Shown here: positions 7,467 to 15,974 of the stretch, in pieces
Numbering within the stretch: position 1 is the first letter of the stretch
Layout of the letters: each line of letters starts with the position of its first letter
NCBI RefSeq assembly: GCF_019904175.1
Contig: NZ_CP061913.1
Span: 10,106,001-10,170,000 of the forward strand
Direction of reading: 5' to 3'
Length of the DNA: 64,000 nucleotides
From: Dactylosporangium vinaceum
GTDB lineage: Bacteria; Actinomycetota; Actinomycetes; Mycobacteriales; Micromonosporaceae
Position numbers and translations under genes: made by a program
Notes under the pieces: model-generated
What the model saw: the letters and a program-made list of their open reading frames with translations, nothing else
The model's database searches: none
What the model was told of the DNA's origin: nothing

Positions 7467-10400
7467 TTATGCATGCTCGTCAGTATCGCACCGGTTCAGA
7501 TACCCGGCGACGGGGCCGAACGTGAGCACCCCGCTACCGGCGGCGTGCTCGTGCGCGGCCGGGCGCAGTTCGGCGGCCAGCGAACACAGAGCGTTGCCGT
7601 CGTGCAGCTCGATCGCGGCCCGCGCGGCCAGGCTCAGTCTGGCCTCCCACAGCAGGTCGTGCGGCGACGGCGGCAGCGCCCGCAACGCGGCTCCGGCCTC
7701 GGTCCGGCGGCCGGCTCGGGCCAGGAGGAGCGGCCTGGCCCACGGCTCGTGCGGGCCCAGGTCGTCGGCGGCGGTCCACCGGTCTATGGACAGCAGCGCC
7801 AGCCCGAGCAGGCCCTCGTGCATCCCCGGCATGCCGGCGGTGGCCAGGTGGGCGTCGGCGGTCCGGTACGCGGACTCCGCCTGGTCGTAAGCGCCGGACG
7901 CCGCCAGGCGTAGCGCGGCGTACCACTGCGTGAAGACGGGGACGACCGGCAGCGTGTACCGCACCGCCAGCCGGTCCGCGGCCGCCGCGTGCGTGTCGGC
8001 CAGGGCGAAGTCGTTCAGCGCGCACGCCGACTGCAGGGCGATCAGGTGGGCCAGGACCTCGAACGTGGCCATGTCGTGGCTCGCCGACAGGGCCAGGAGT
8101 TCGCCGGCCAGGGCCAGGCGGGTCGCGGCCCGGCCCGGCGTCGTGAAGCTGTGCAGGAACCGGGCGTTCAGGGCCAGTGCACGCAGCGTCAGGTCGTCGC
8201 CGGCCAGCGCGTAAGCCTCCGCGGCGGCGTCGGCGCCCCGGGAGTCGGAGGCGCCTCGGAGCTCCATGGCCAGCGCCAGCAGGAGCCGCGCCCGGACCGG
8301 TCCGCCGGTGCCGGGCAGGGCCGCCGTCGCCGCGGACACGATCCGGGCCGACAGCTGCTCGTCGTCGTTTCGAGGCCATATCGCGGGTACGTCGAACGCG
8401 CCGAGCATCACCACAGGGTCCGCCGCGTCGAGCGCCGCGGCCCGGAGGCTGCGCGACTCCGCGAGGTGGCCGATGAGGGCCAGGGCGCGGCTCAGGCCGA
8501 GCATCGCGTCGGTGCCGGCCGGGTCGTGCGCGAGCGCCTGCCGCCACAGACGGGCCGCCTCGTGGGGGTTGCTGCGCCGTTCAGCCTCGGCGGCGGCGAG
8601 GGCCGAGTAGCGAGCGGCCCTCGGGCGGGTGCCTCGCGTGGCGGCGTGCGTGAAGTGGTACGCCAGCGAGAAGACGTCGTCCGGAGACAGCCGCTCCAGG
8701 GCCTCCCCCGCCGCGCGGTGCCAGGTGGAGCGGCGCGGGGCGGAGACATCGCCGTACACGGTGTCACGCACCAGAATGTGCGCGAATCTGCTCGCGTCCT
8801 GCAGGAAGCCGGCCCGGGTCGCTTCCTCGAGCGCGTCGACCACGTCCGCTTCGACGACGGTCGTCATCGACTTCCGATCGACGTCGTCCGTATTCACGAC
8901 GGTCGTCATCGACTCTCGATCGACGTCGTCCGTATTCCCGACGGCCGTCAGCCGGTCTCGGTCGACGGCGTTTGTTTTCACGGCGGCCGTCAGCTGGCCC
9001 GGGTCGACGGCGTTCGTTTTCACGACGGTTGTCAGCCGGTCCGGGTCGACGGCGTTCGTTGCTACGACGGCCGTCAGCAGCTCTTGGTCGACGTCGCGCC
9101 CGAGGATGGAGGCTTGACGCAGTACCAGACGGGCGAATGGCGACAGCTGCGCCAACCGGTGCCGGATGACGTCGCGGACACCCGGTGGGACCGACGCCAG
9201 CGCGGCCGGCCCCTCGGCGGCCAGCAGGCGGGCGAGTTCCCGGGCGAAGAAGGGGTTCCCACCGGATCGCTCCCATATCCGGTGTACTGCCGCACCCTCG
9301 ACCGCCCGCCCCACGACCTCATGCACCAGGGCGGCGACGGCCGGCTCGGGCAGCGGCCCGAGCCGGATGCGAAGCGGCTCCGCGCGAGCCAGACGGGCGA
9401 GGGCGGCGGTCAGCTGCGGCGACGGGTCGGTGTCACGCGCGGTGGCGAGCAGCCGAACCGCGGGTGGCAGGGAGGTCAGCAGCTCAAGGGTGTCCTGGTC
9501 GGCCCGGTGGAGATCCTCGGCGACGAGCAGCACCGGCCCTGGGCGGGCAGCCAACTCGGCGCCGGCGGTGCGCAGATCGCTCCAGGGCCACGTACCGGCC
9601 GCGCCCTCGTACTCACCGGCCCTCCCCCACAGCACCGTCCACCCGGTGAGCTCGGCCGCGAACGCCTCAACCAGCGCACTCTTCCCCGCACCGGCCTCAC
9701 CTTCAACGAGCACAACCCTCCCGCCCGACCGCAGCCGCGCCAACTCCGCGTCCCGCCCAACCAGAGCGACCGCCCTACCGCCAGCAACCGCAACCGGCCC
9801 AACCGACCGCAGGCCCGCCAACGCCTCTTCGCGACCGACAGCCCCACCCATAGGCGCACGCCCAAACCCAGCCACAGCCGCTGCCGTGCGCACAGACGCG
9901 GACGCCGCCGCTGTCTCGGGCGCGGACGCCGCCGCCGTCTCGGGCGCGGACGCCGCCGCCGTCTCGAGCGCGGACGCCGCCGCTGTCTCGGGCGCGAGCA
10001 CCGCCGCCGCTGTCTCGGGCGCGAGCACCGCCGCCGCTGTCTCGGGCGCGGACGCCGCCGCCGTCTCGGGCGCGGACGCCGCCGCGGCCTCTGGCGCGGA
10101 TGCGGGTTCAAGCGCAGAAGGCCCAGGCGACGGCGCGGAGACGTGCGCGGACGCGGAAGCCGTTGACACGGGCACGGACGCCGCGGGCCCAGGCGACGCC
10201 ACAGCGGTGCGCGCAGACGCGGGCGGTGCAGACTTGGACTCAAGCGCGGAAGTCGGCGCGGGCGGGGCGTCGAGTGGGGGCGCCGCCGTGGAGACGGGTG
10301 CGGGGGTGGGCGGCGGTTCGGGTAGGAGCGTCGGGGACTGGGCGAGGATGTCGGCCTCTACGCTGCGTAACGATGGACCGGGATCTATGCCCAGCTCCGC

Positions 10401-11090
10401 GGCCAGGACCTGGCGGGCCTCACGGAGTGCGGCGAGGGCGTCACCCTGGCGGCCGCTGCGGTACAGGGCCAGCGCCAGCAGGCGCCATGACTCCTCGCGC
10501 AGGGGATGCGTCGTCACGAATCGACGTAGGTCGGACGCGGCCTCGGCGTGGCGGCCGAGCGTCAGCAGGGCGGCCGCGCGACGCTCGGTGGCGAGCTGGT
10601 GCAGTTCGTCCAGGCGCTCGATCTCGGCGCGGGCCCAGCCTTCGGTTGACCACTCTGCGTACGCCTCCCCGCGCCACAGCGCCAGTGCCTCGTTCAGCGC
10701 CTCGAGCGGTGCCGACGGGTCGACGGCGACGGCCTCGAAGCGGTCGGCGTCGACTGTGCCGGGTGCGGTATGCAGGGCGTACCCGGGTGGGATGGTGACG
10801 AGGAGGCGCGGTGGCGTTCGTGGCGGGCGGTTCGGCTCCAGGGCGCGGCGCAGGTCGGCGATGAAGGTGCGTAATGCGGCAAGCGCTCCCGGTGGCGGAG
10901 CGCCGGACCAGACGTCATCGGTGAGGACGTCGACGGGGACGACGCGCCCGCGGGCGATGAGTAATCGCGCGAGTACGGTGCGGTGTCGCGGGCCTTTCAG
11001 CAGTACGACATCCGGGTCTTCGGCTTGTAATGGGCCCAGCACCCGGAAGGACGGCACGGTGCGATTATCCGCCGCTGATCGGTTGCTCAT
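7467..11090 (-). CDS. AfsR/SARP-type regulator with BTAD, AAA+ ATPase and TPR-like regions
   Basis: 1207-residue regulator. An OmpR-like winged helix (~15-108; FRVLGPLQ, GPRHRTVLARLL) and a bacterial transcriptional activation domain (~115-250) define the SARP class. A ~180-residue Ala/Pro/Ser-rich linker follows, with ETAAA-type repeats at ~333-400. The ATPase domain has a Walker A motif (GEAGAGKS, ~460-470). The C-terminal third is helical and TPR-like. Two coding tandem repeats are unusual: the Ala-rich linker and six 14-residue repeats at ~663-746, placed after a helix ending LGRDVDQELL and before EEATRAGFLQD, a region normally a short loop in AfsR/LuxR-type ATPases. Probable activator of secondary metabolism; the target is not in view. 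Confidence 0.9.
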   Translation of the reverse strand: MSNRSAADNRTVPSFRVLGPLQAEDPDVVLLKGPRHRTVLARLLIARGRVVPVDVLTDDVWSGAPPPGALAALRTFIADLRRALEPNRPPRTPPRLLVTIPPGYALHTAPGTVDADRFEAVAVDPSAPLEALNEALALWRGEAYAEWSTEGWARAEIERLDELHQLATERRAAALLTLGRHAEAASDLRRFVTTHPLREESWRLLALALYRSGRQGDALAALREARQVLAAELGIDPGPSLRSVEADILAQSPTLLPEPPPTPAPVSTAAPPLDAPPAPTSALESKSAPPASARTAVASPGPAASVPVSTASASAHVSAPSPGPSALEPASAPEAAAASAPETAAASAPETAAAVLAPETAAAVLAPETAAASALETAAASAPETAAASAPETAAASASVRTAAAVAGFGRAPMGGAVGREEALAGLRSVGPVAVAGGRAVALVGRDAELARLRSGGRVVLVEGEAGAGKSALVEAFAAELTGWTVLWGRAGEYEGAAGTWPWSDLRTAGAELAARPGPVLLVAEDLHRADQDTLELLTSLPPAVRLLATARDTDPSPQLTAALARLARAEPLRIRLGPLPEPAVAALVHEVVGRAVEGAAVHRIWERSGGNPFFARELARLLAAEGPAALASVPPGVRDVIRHRLAQLSPFARLVLRQASILGRDVDQELLTAVVATNAVDPDRLTTVVKTNAVDPGQLTAAVKTNAVDRDRLTAVGNTDDVDRESMTTVVNTDDVDRKSMTTVVEADVVDALEEATRAGFLQDASRFAHILVRDTVYGDVSAPRRSTWHRAAGEALERLSPDDVFSLAYHFTHAATRGTRPRAARYSALAAAEAERRSNPHEAARLWRQALAHDPAGTDAMLGLSRALALIGHLAESRSLRAAALDAADPVVMLGAFDVPAIWPRNDDEQLSARIVSAATAALPGTGGPVRARLLLALAMELRGASDSRGADAAAEAYALAGDDLTLRALALNARFLHSFTTPGRAATRLALAGELLALSASHDMATFEVLAHLIALQSACALNDFALADTHAAAADRLAVRYTLPVVPVFTQWYAALRLAASGAYDQAESAYRTADAHLATAGMPGMHEGLLGLALLSIDRWTAADDLGPHEPWARPLLLARAGRRTEAGAALRALPPSPHDLLWEARLSLAARAAIELHDGNALCSLAAELRPAAHEHAAGSGVLTFGPVAGYLNRCDTDEHA
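8851..9102 (-). repeat. Coding minisatellite: six 42-bp units inside the AfsR-like gene
   Basis: Six in-frame 42-bp units start at 8851, 8893, 8935, 8977, 9019 and 9061. Each encodes 14 residues of the form LTxVVxTNAVDxDR. Because 42 is a multiple of three, the array preserves the reading frame. The units contain a GACGGTCGTCA-type word resembling the intergenic repeats near 15 kb. Confidence 0.85.
9896..10095 (-). repeat. Ala/Thr/Glu coding repeats in the regulator linker
   Basis: About eight imperfect 24-30 bp units encode SAPETAAA-type peptides in the linker between the BTAD and ATPase domains. On the + strand the repeated word is GCCGCCGTCTCGGGCGCGGAC. Confidence 0.8.
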
Positions 11091-11112
11091 CCGTGCGGCA
11101 CAGGCTCAGGGC

Positions 11113-11967
11113 ATGGATTTTTCGTACCGCCGCGTCGAGGTCGCACCGTCCGTCACGCTCAACGTCGCTACACTGGGTAGTGGCCAGCCCATCGTGCTGC
11201 TGCACGGCTTTCCGCAGACGCACCTGATGTGGCGGCACGTGGCACCGCGGCTGGCGGACGCCGGCTACCAGGTCATCTGCCCGGATCTGCGCGGGTACGG
11301 TGACAGCGACAAGCCGGACGGTACCGCCGCCTACGCCAAGCGAGTGATGGCCGCCGATGTAATCGCGCTGGCCCAGGCGCTCGGACACGAGCGGTTCGCG
11401 CTCGCCGGGCACGACCGCGGGGCGCTCGTCGCGATCCGGGCCGGCCTCGACCACCCGGAGCACGTGACGCACCTGGCGTCGCTCGACGTCCTCCCGACGC
11501 TTGATTCTTGGGAGGTACTGCAGGGTACCGGCGGTGTCGTCGGCTTCCACCTGTACCTGATGGCCGCCCCGGCGCCGGTGCCCGAGCGGCTGATCGCGGG
11601 CGCGCCGGACGTCTTCTTCGGCCACTTCCTCGACACGTGGGGCAACGGATCGATCCCGGCGGACTTTCGCGAGGTCTATCTCCGCGCGTCTCGCAACGCG
11701 ATCCCGTCGATAATCAGTGATTATCGTGCGACCGCCACAATCGATGTCGACGACGATCGAGCCGACCGGGCCGCGGGCCGCCGCCTGCAGATGCCGGTGA
11801 CGGTGCTGCAACAGGACTGGGGCGCGGCGCTGGGCTTCGACGCCAAGGCCCGCTGGAGCGCCTGGGCCACCGACCTGACCCACCAGACCGTCACGGCCGG
11901 TCACTTCATGGCTGAAGAGGATCCGGAATTGGTGGTACGTCACCTGCTCGCACTGCTGGACCGGTAG
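11113..11967 (+). CDS. Alpha/beta hydrolase (haloalkanoate dehalogenase/epoxide hydrolase type)
   Basis: 284 residues, single alpha/beta hydrolase domain. The oxyanion motif HGFP is at 31-34, DLRGYGDSDKP at 58-68, and the nucleophile elbow AGHDRG places Asp101, not Ser, at the nucleophile position; the catalytic His is in TAGHFMAEEDPE near the C-terminus. An Asp nucleophile with this pattern is typical of fluoroacetate/haloacetate dehalogenases and epoxide hydrolases, so hydrolysis would go through an ester intermediate. Cytoplasmic. It is divergent from the AfsR-like gene with only 22 bp between starts, so their promoters must overlap. Substrate not known. Confidence 0.9.
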   Translation: MDFSYRRVEVAPSVTLNVATLGSGQPIVLLHGFPQTHLMWRHVAPRLADAGYQVICPDLRGYGDSDKPDGTAAYAKRVMAADVIALAQALGHERFALAGHDRGALVAIRAGLDHPEHVTHLASLDVLPTLDSWEVLQGTGGVVGFHLYLMAAPAPVPERLIAGAPDVFFGHFLDTWGNGSIPADFREVYLRASRNAIPSIISDYRATATIDVDDDRADRAAGRRLQMPVTVLQQDWGAALGFDAKARWSAWATDLTHQTVTAGHFMAEEDPELVVRHLLALLDR

Positions 11968-12413
11968 CCCGGTAGACCGGCGGCAGGACCGCGCACGCTC
12001 CTCCAGCACTTCAACCTGGCGTCCGCAGACCGTCCGACACGATCCCGCTCTGCCGCCCCGAGCGTCCCCAGCAGCGCCACCGCCGGCAGCGGACCCAGCC
12101 ACGCCGCCCGGGCATTGAGACCTCCCGGCCCCGCTCACCGTGCTGGCCCACCTCGCGCGGACCGTGCCGAGCGGGGCGGTGCAAGGCGGCCAGCGCAATT
12201 CGGGGTGGCGCAAGGCAGGCCGGCACAGGGCGGGCCGACGCGAGGCGGGCCGACGCGAGGCGGGGCAGGGCGGGCGGGAGTGGGTGCGCGGGCGGATCGG
12301 CCCCAGCGCGCATCGAGCTTGATGGACGTTCCGGTGCGCCAAGGCGGCTGCGGTGCGTGCCCCCGGCGTCTGGTTGACACCGGGGGCACGCGTCGGGCGC
12401 CCGCCTCCCCCCG
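11968..12413. other. Intergenic gap with short GC-rich repeats
   Basis: No gene is supported here. Around 12215-12280 there are short direct repeats of GGGCCGACGCGAGGC. Open frames on both strands are low-complexity Pro/Arg/Ala shadows. A strong terminator hairpin lies at the right end. Confidence 0.6.
12355..12391 (-). terminator. Terminator of the ABC operon
   Basis: A perfect 12-bp stem, GCGTGCCCCCGG (12355-12366) with CCGGGGGCACGC (12380-12391), encloses a 13-base loop. It begins 23 bp past the stop of the ABC permease gene. There is no long T run, as is usual in high-GC actinobacteria. It could also stop readthrough from the hydrolase. Confidence 0.75.
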
Positions 12414-13154
12414 TCAGTTGAAGCGGGCGCCCTCGTCGCGGCGGAAGGCCCAGGCGGCCAGGGCGGCCATGACGATCGTCCAGACGGCCAGCGAAATCAT
12501 CGATTTGGGATCGACGTCGAATTTGCCGACCGCGGCCCAGACGAGCTCGACCGCGCCGCGGGTCGGGAGGTACGGGGCGATCGTCTCGACGAAGCCGGGG
12601 GCCTGGCCGGGAGCCGAGAGCAGGCCGCCACCGAACGCCATGGGGAAGAAGATGATCTGGGCGACGGCTAGGGCGGCCTTCATCGGCAGTGCGTATCCGA
12701 TGGCCAGGCCCATGAACGTGAACGGCAGCGCGCCGAGGACCACCGCGCCGACGGCGAGGAGCAGGCCGGTCCAGCTCACGGTGGCCGCGGTGAACAGCCA
12801 ACCGATGATGACCACGGGGAGTAGCGAGATCGTCATGAACGTCATCCCGGACAGGATGCGGCCGGCGAACGCGGCGGCCGGGCCGGCCGGGAGGGTGCGG
12901 GTGTAGGGGTCCCAGGGCTGGGCCCGGTCCTCGGCGACACCGACGCCGTAGTTGAACAGGCAGCTCGTCATTACCGCGAACATCACCATCGAGGCGGTCG
13001 CGAACGTGGCGCCGACGGGGTCGTCGCCGGCGAAGGGTACGACGAAGAACAGCATCGATGCGGCCGGGAAGAACGCACCGCCAATCACCGCGATCGGGAT
13101 GCGGATCGTCTCGAGGATGCGGAACCGGGCGTGGGTGAGGGGCAGCGTGGTCAT
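12414..13154 (-). CDS. ABC-2 type transporter permease
   Basis: 246 residues with about six hydrophobic segments in the ABC-2 membrane fold, for example IAVIGGAFFPAASMLFFVV and GLLLAVGAVVLGALPFTFMG. It is the membrane partner of the ATPase encoded immediately upstream and exports an unknown substrate such as a drug, lipid or peptide. The ATG at 13154 is preceded by a GGAGAAGAG ribosome-binding site. It is the last gene of a four-gene minus-strand operon, 17 bp after the ATPase. Confidence 0.9.
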   Translation of the reverse strand: MTTLPLTHARFRILETIRIPIAVIGGAFFPAASMLFFVVPFAGDDPVGATFATASMVMFAVMTSCLFNYGVGVAEDRAQPWDPYTRTLPAGPAAAFAGRILSGMTFMTISLLPVVIIGWLFTAATVSWTGLLLAVGAVVLGALPFTFMGLAIGYALPMKAALAVAQIIFFPMAFGGGLLSAPGQAPGFVETIAPYLPTRGAVELVWAAVGKFDVDPKSMISLAVWTIVMAALAAWAFRRDEGARFN

Positions 13155-13171
13155 GGCTCTTCTCCGGTCCG

Positions 13172-14035
13172 TCAGGCTTTCGTCAGCGTCAGGAACGCCT
13201 CTTCGAGCGTGGTCGGCTGGACCTGCAGGCCGTGGAACGGCACGCCGGTTTGCACGAGGTCGCGGACCAGCTGGTCGGCGTCGGGGGTGAGCAGCGAGGT
13301 GCGCCCGTCGGCCTGTTCGACGCCTACGACGCCGGGAAGTTCGGGCAGGTCGGCCACGTCGAGGCTGACGCGGTGGATGCCGACCATCGAGCGGATCGCG
13401 GCCACGGTGTCGTCGGCCAGGATGCGGCCCTGGCCGACGACCACTACGCGGTCGGCGAGAGCCTCGATCTCCTCGAGGTAGTGGCTGGTGAGGACGACTG
13501 TCCCGCCGTCCTGCGAAAATCCTTGAATTGCGTCCCACAGCGCCCTTCGGGCCTGCACGTCGAGCCCGGTCGTCGGCTCGTCGAGAAAGACCAGGCGCGG
13601 CTTGCCGACAAAGGCCAGGGCCACGGCGAGGCGGCGCTTCTGGCCCCCGGAGAGCCCGCCGGTCTGCCGCCTGGCGACGTCGGTCAGGCCGAAGCGGTCG
13701 AGGAGGGCTGCGGGCGGTACTGAATCCGGAAAATGCTGCGCGACGAACTCGACGCATTCGCGCACCCGCAATGTCGCCGGCAGCCCGGTCTCCTGGGGTG
13801 TCATGCCGATTCGGCGGCGGTTCTCGGGCTTTCTCGGGTCGCCGCCGAACAGCTCGACGGTGCCGCTCGTCGGCCGCCGCAGACCGACCAGCAAATTGAT
13901 GAGCGTGGACTTGCCGGCGCCGTTCGGCCCCAAAAGACCGAGGACGCCGCCCTGCGGAATGTCGAGCGAAACGCTGTCCAGGGCGAGGGTTTCGCCGTAG
14001 CGGCGGCTGACCTCGACGGTGCGCGCGAGCAGCAT
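13172..14035 (-). CDS. ABC transporter ATP-binding protein
   Basis: 287 residues, DrrA/CcmA-type ATPase. Walker A GPNGAGKST is at 36-44, the signature LSGGQ at 128-132 and Walker B LVFLDEP at 148-154. The ~75-residue C-terminal extension is typical of drug exporters. It energises the permease downstream. The ATG at 14035 begins MLLARTVEVSRRYG, where homology starts. Its gene begins 10 bp after the wHTH regulator stop. Confidence 0.95.
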   Translation of the reverse strand: MLLARTVEVSRRYGETLALDSVSLDIPQGGVLGLLGPNGAGKSTLINLLVGLRRPTSGTVELFGGDPRKPENRRRIGMTPQETGLPATLRVRECVEFVAQHFPDSVPPAALLDRFGLTDVARRQTGGLSGGQKRRLAVALAFVGKPRLVFLDEPTTGLDVQARRALWDAIQGFSQDGGTVVLTSHYLEEIEALADRVVVVGQGRILADDTVAAIRSMVGIHRVSLDVADLPELPGVVGVEQADGRTSLLTPDADQLVRDLVQTGVPFHGLQVQPTTLEEAFLTLTKA

Positions 14036-14045
14036 GGCTTTACCC

Positions 14046-14345
14046 CTAGGTCTTCGGAGGGTCGATGAGTGCGCGTAATGCGGCGGTGTAGTCGTCGAAG
14101 GCGACGCGCCCGCGCCGGGTGAGACAGGCCGAGGTCGTGGGCGTCCGTCCGCGGAACGACTTGACGACCTCGACATATCCCGCTTGTTCAAGCTTTGTCA
14201 GGTGTACCGAGAGATTGCCGGCCGTCATATCGAGAAGTTCCTGAAGCTTGGGGAACGTCATGCGGTCCCCTTCGCCGAGACTCGAGAGCGCAGCCATGAT
14301 CCGTAGCCGGGCCTGCACGTGAATCACGGGATCCAGTTCGCTCAA
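14046..14345 (-). CDS. ArsR-like winged-helix regulator of the ABC operon
   Basis: 99 residues, single winged helix. The sequence runs DPVIHVQARLRIMAAL, then LQELLDMTAGNLSVHLTKLEQAGYV, then an arginine-containing wing (FRGRTPTTS). This is the small transcriptional-regulator family commonly paired with ABC exporters. I chose a TTG start at 14345: it overlaps the upstream TGA by four bases and gives MSELDPVIHVQ, the family N-terminus. It probably represses its own operon; a candidate operator lies in the operon promoter. Confidence 0.85.
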   Translation of the reverse strand: MSELDPVIHVQARLRIMAALSSLGEGDRMTFPKLQELLDMTAGNLSVHLTKLEQAGYVEVVKSFRGRTPTTSACLTRRGRVAFDDYTAALRALIDPPKT

Positions 14346-14983
14346 CGGCCTTTTCTTTCCTTCAGCGTCAGCAGCACCCCGAGCACGATCAGCCCGCCAC
14401 CGCCGCCGAGCGAGATGACAAGCGAATGCCAGCCGGGCCCCGCGATCACGCCCGCAATGTTGATGACGGTGAGCCACGCCCCGAAAATGAACATGTCGCG
14501 CGACAGCCAGATGGCCGCGCCGCACATGTACATCGCGCTGACGAGCCCTACTGACGAGCAGGCCCACAGCAGCCCGCGCTCGGGTTCGGGCAGCAGGTCG
14601 GCGATCCGCCCGAGCGTCGTACCCATGCCGGCGAACGACAGGAACCAGGCAAACCCGTAGGCCGTTCCCCTCCAGGCCGACTGCCCTTCGAAGCCACGCT
14701 GCCGGACGACGCTGGTGACGGTCGTGGCAACCATGGCGAGCGCCATGAGCACGAACAGCGCGACGAGCGGCAGCCAGTCCGGCAGGTTGACGAACACTCG
14801 CTGATCCGGCCCGTACCGCAGGAACAGCAGCCCGAACCCAACGAACCAGGCCAACCCCCACGGCGCGTAGTACATCAGCGGGTTGAGCGAGATCGCCTTG
14901 CCAACAGCCAGCTGCTCCTTGCGGATCAACTCCAGAGAGTCAGCGGCCGAAGCCGGGGGCGCATCGTCATCGACGGGGGTCAT
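14342..14983 (-). CDS. Multi-pass membrane protein, first gene of the ABC operon
   Basis: 213 residues with a ~45-residue cytoplasmic N-terminus and about six hydrophobic segments (WGLAWFVGFGLLFL, LVALFVLMALAMVATTV, AYGFAWFLSFAGM and others). No enzymatic motif. It is translationally coupled to the wHTH regulator by a four-base overlap and shares the operon with the exporter, so it probably assists the exporter or senses its substrate. The message appears leaderless, starting at the ATG at 14983. Confidence 0.85.
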   Translation of the reverse strand: MTPVDDDAPPASAADSLELIRKEQLAVGKAISLNPLMYYAPWGLAWFVGFGLLFLRYGPDQRVFVNLPDWLPLVALFVLMALAMVATTVTSVVRQRGFEGQSAWRGTAYGFAWFLSFAGMGTTLGRIADLLPEPERGLLWACSSVGLVSAMYMCGAAIWLSRDMFIFGAWLTVINIAGVIAGPGWHSLVISLGGGGGLIVLGVLLTLKERKGR

Positions 14984-14990
14984 GCAAAGA

Positions 14991-15019
14991 ACTTTACGCT
15001 ATAAACTCGTTTACCTCAA
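14991..15019 (-). promoter_or_regulatory. Leaderless promoter with palindromic operator in the spacer
   Basis: On the minus strand, TTGAGG (15019-15014) and TAAAGT (14996-14991) are separated by exactly 17 bp. Seven bases separate the -10 from the ATG at 14983, so the transcript would start at or beside the A of the start codon. The spacer contains the perfect palindrome TAAACTCGTTTA (15002-15013), an ideal site for the operon's own wHTH repressor. Confidence 0.65.
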
Positions 15020-15139
15020 CAGGCCAAGTCGGAGGCACTCTCACCTGCACCAGCGGCCTTGTCAGGATCTCCACCACGATCTACGACACGTCTGGAGGCC
15101 GAAGGACGCCCGCCAGCGCACCGCACATTCCGGCCGCGA

Positions 15140-15297
15140 ACGTCTCGGCCTGGACAATCGTCGACATCGACGACTATCCAGGCGCACGCAAGACCCGCAC
15201 GCTTGTCCACCCGCGCAGTCGACATGCCCTGACAATCGTCAACGTCGACGACTATCAACCCGCACAAGCGGCCAGCACGATCGTCCACGTCCGCGGT
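15140..15297. repeat. Degenerate core repeats leading into the 124-bp array
   Basis: Diverged copies of the array's core word (GACAATCGTCAACGTCGACG and variants) occur near 15155, 15230 and 15270. The spacing between the copies whose ATGC landmarks are at 15224 and 15302 is 78 bp, not 124. Confidence 0.6.
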
Positions 15298-15301
15298 CGA
15301 C

Positions 15302-15835
15302 ATGCCTCGACAGTCGTCAACGCCGACGATCGTCACCCACAAAACCGGGACCGGCACGGTGAACCAGCCCGCGCAGGATCGAACCGCTCACGTGGCTCGC
15401 ACGACCGTCCACTCCCACAGCCGACATGCCCCGACAGTCATCAACGTCGACGATCGTCACCCGCGAAACCGAGACGGGCACGGTGAACCAGCCCACGCAG
15501 GATCGAACCGCTCACGCGGCTCGCACGACCGTCCACTCCCACAGCCGACATGCCCCGATAGTCATCAACGTCGACGATCGTCACCCGCGAAACCGAGACG
15601 GGCACGGTGAACCAGCCCACGCAGGATCGAACCGCTCACGTGGCTCGCACGACCGTCCACTCCCACAGCCGACATGCCCCGACAGTCGTCAACGCCGACG
15701 ATCGTCACCCACAAAACCGGGACCGGCACGGTGAACCAGCCCACGCAGGACCGAACCGCTCACGCGGCTCGCACGACCGTCCACGTCCGCAGTCGACACG
15801 CCCCGACAGTCGTCAACGTCGACGATCGTCACCCG
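15302..15835. repeat. 124-bp tandem repeat array (four units plus a partial fifth)
   Basis: Units start at 15302, 15426, 15550, 15674 and 15798 (partial). Each begins ATGCCCCGACAGTC, continues through AACGTCGACGATCGTCACC and ends with CCACAGCCGAC. Units 1 and 4 share a subtype (CACAAAACCGGGACCGG), while 2 and 3 share another (CGCGAAACCGAGACGGG), implying unequal exchange. The 124-bp period is not a multiple of three, so the overlapping ~100-residue open frames are artefacts, not genes. A related 43-bp stretch recurs at 15872-15914 after a short insertion. Confidence 0.9.
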
Positions 15836-15974
15836 CGGCGGTGCGCCCGACGAACGCCTCCTCCTGCGAGAGGAAACCGGGACAGGCACGCTCAACCAGC
15901 GCGCGCAGGATGGACACGCCACCCGAAGGGCCCTGGCGGACTCGGAGCACGAAGGCGTGCGTGAAAGGTCATGG

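Noticed and set aside
15140..15840. Possible CRISPR array
   Set aside because: The repeated unit is 124 bp with no unique spacers, subtypes recur, and no cas genes are near. It is a tandem satellite.
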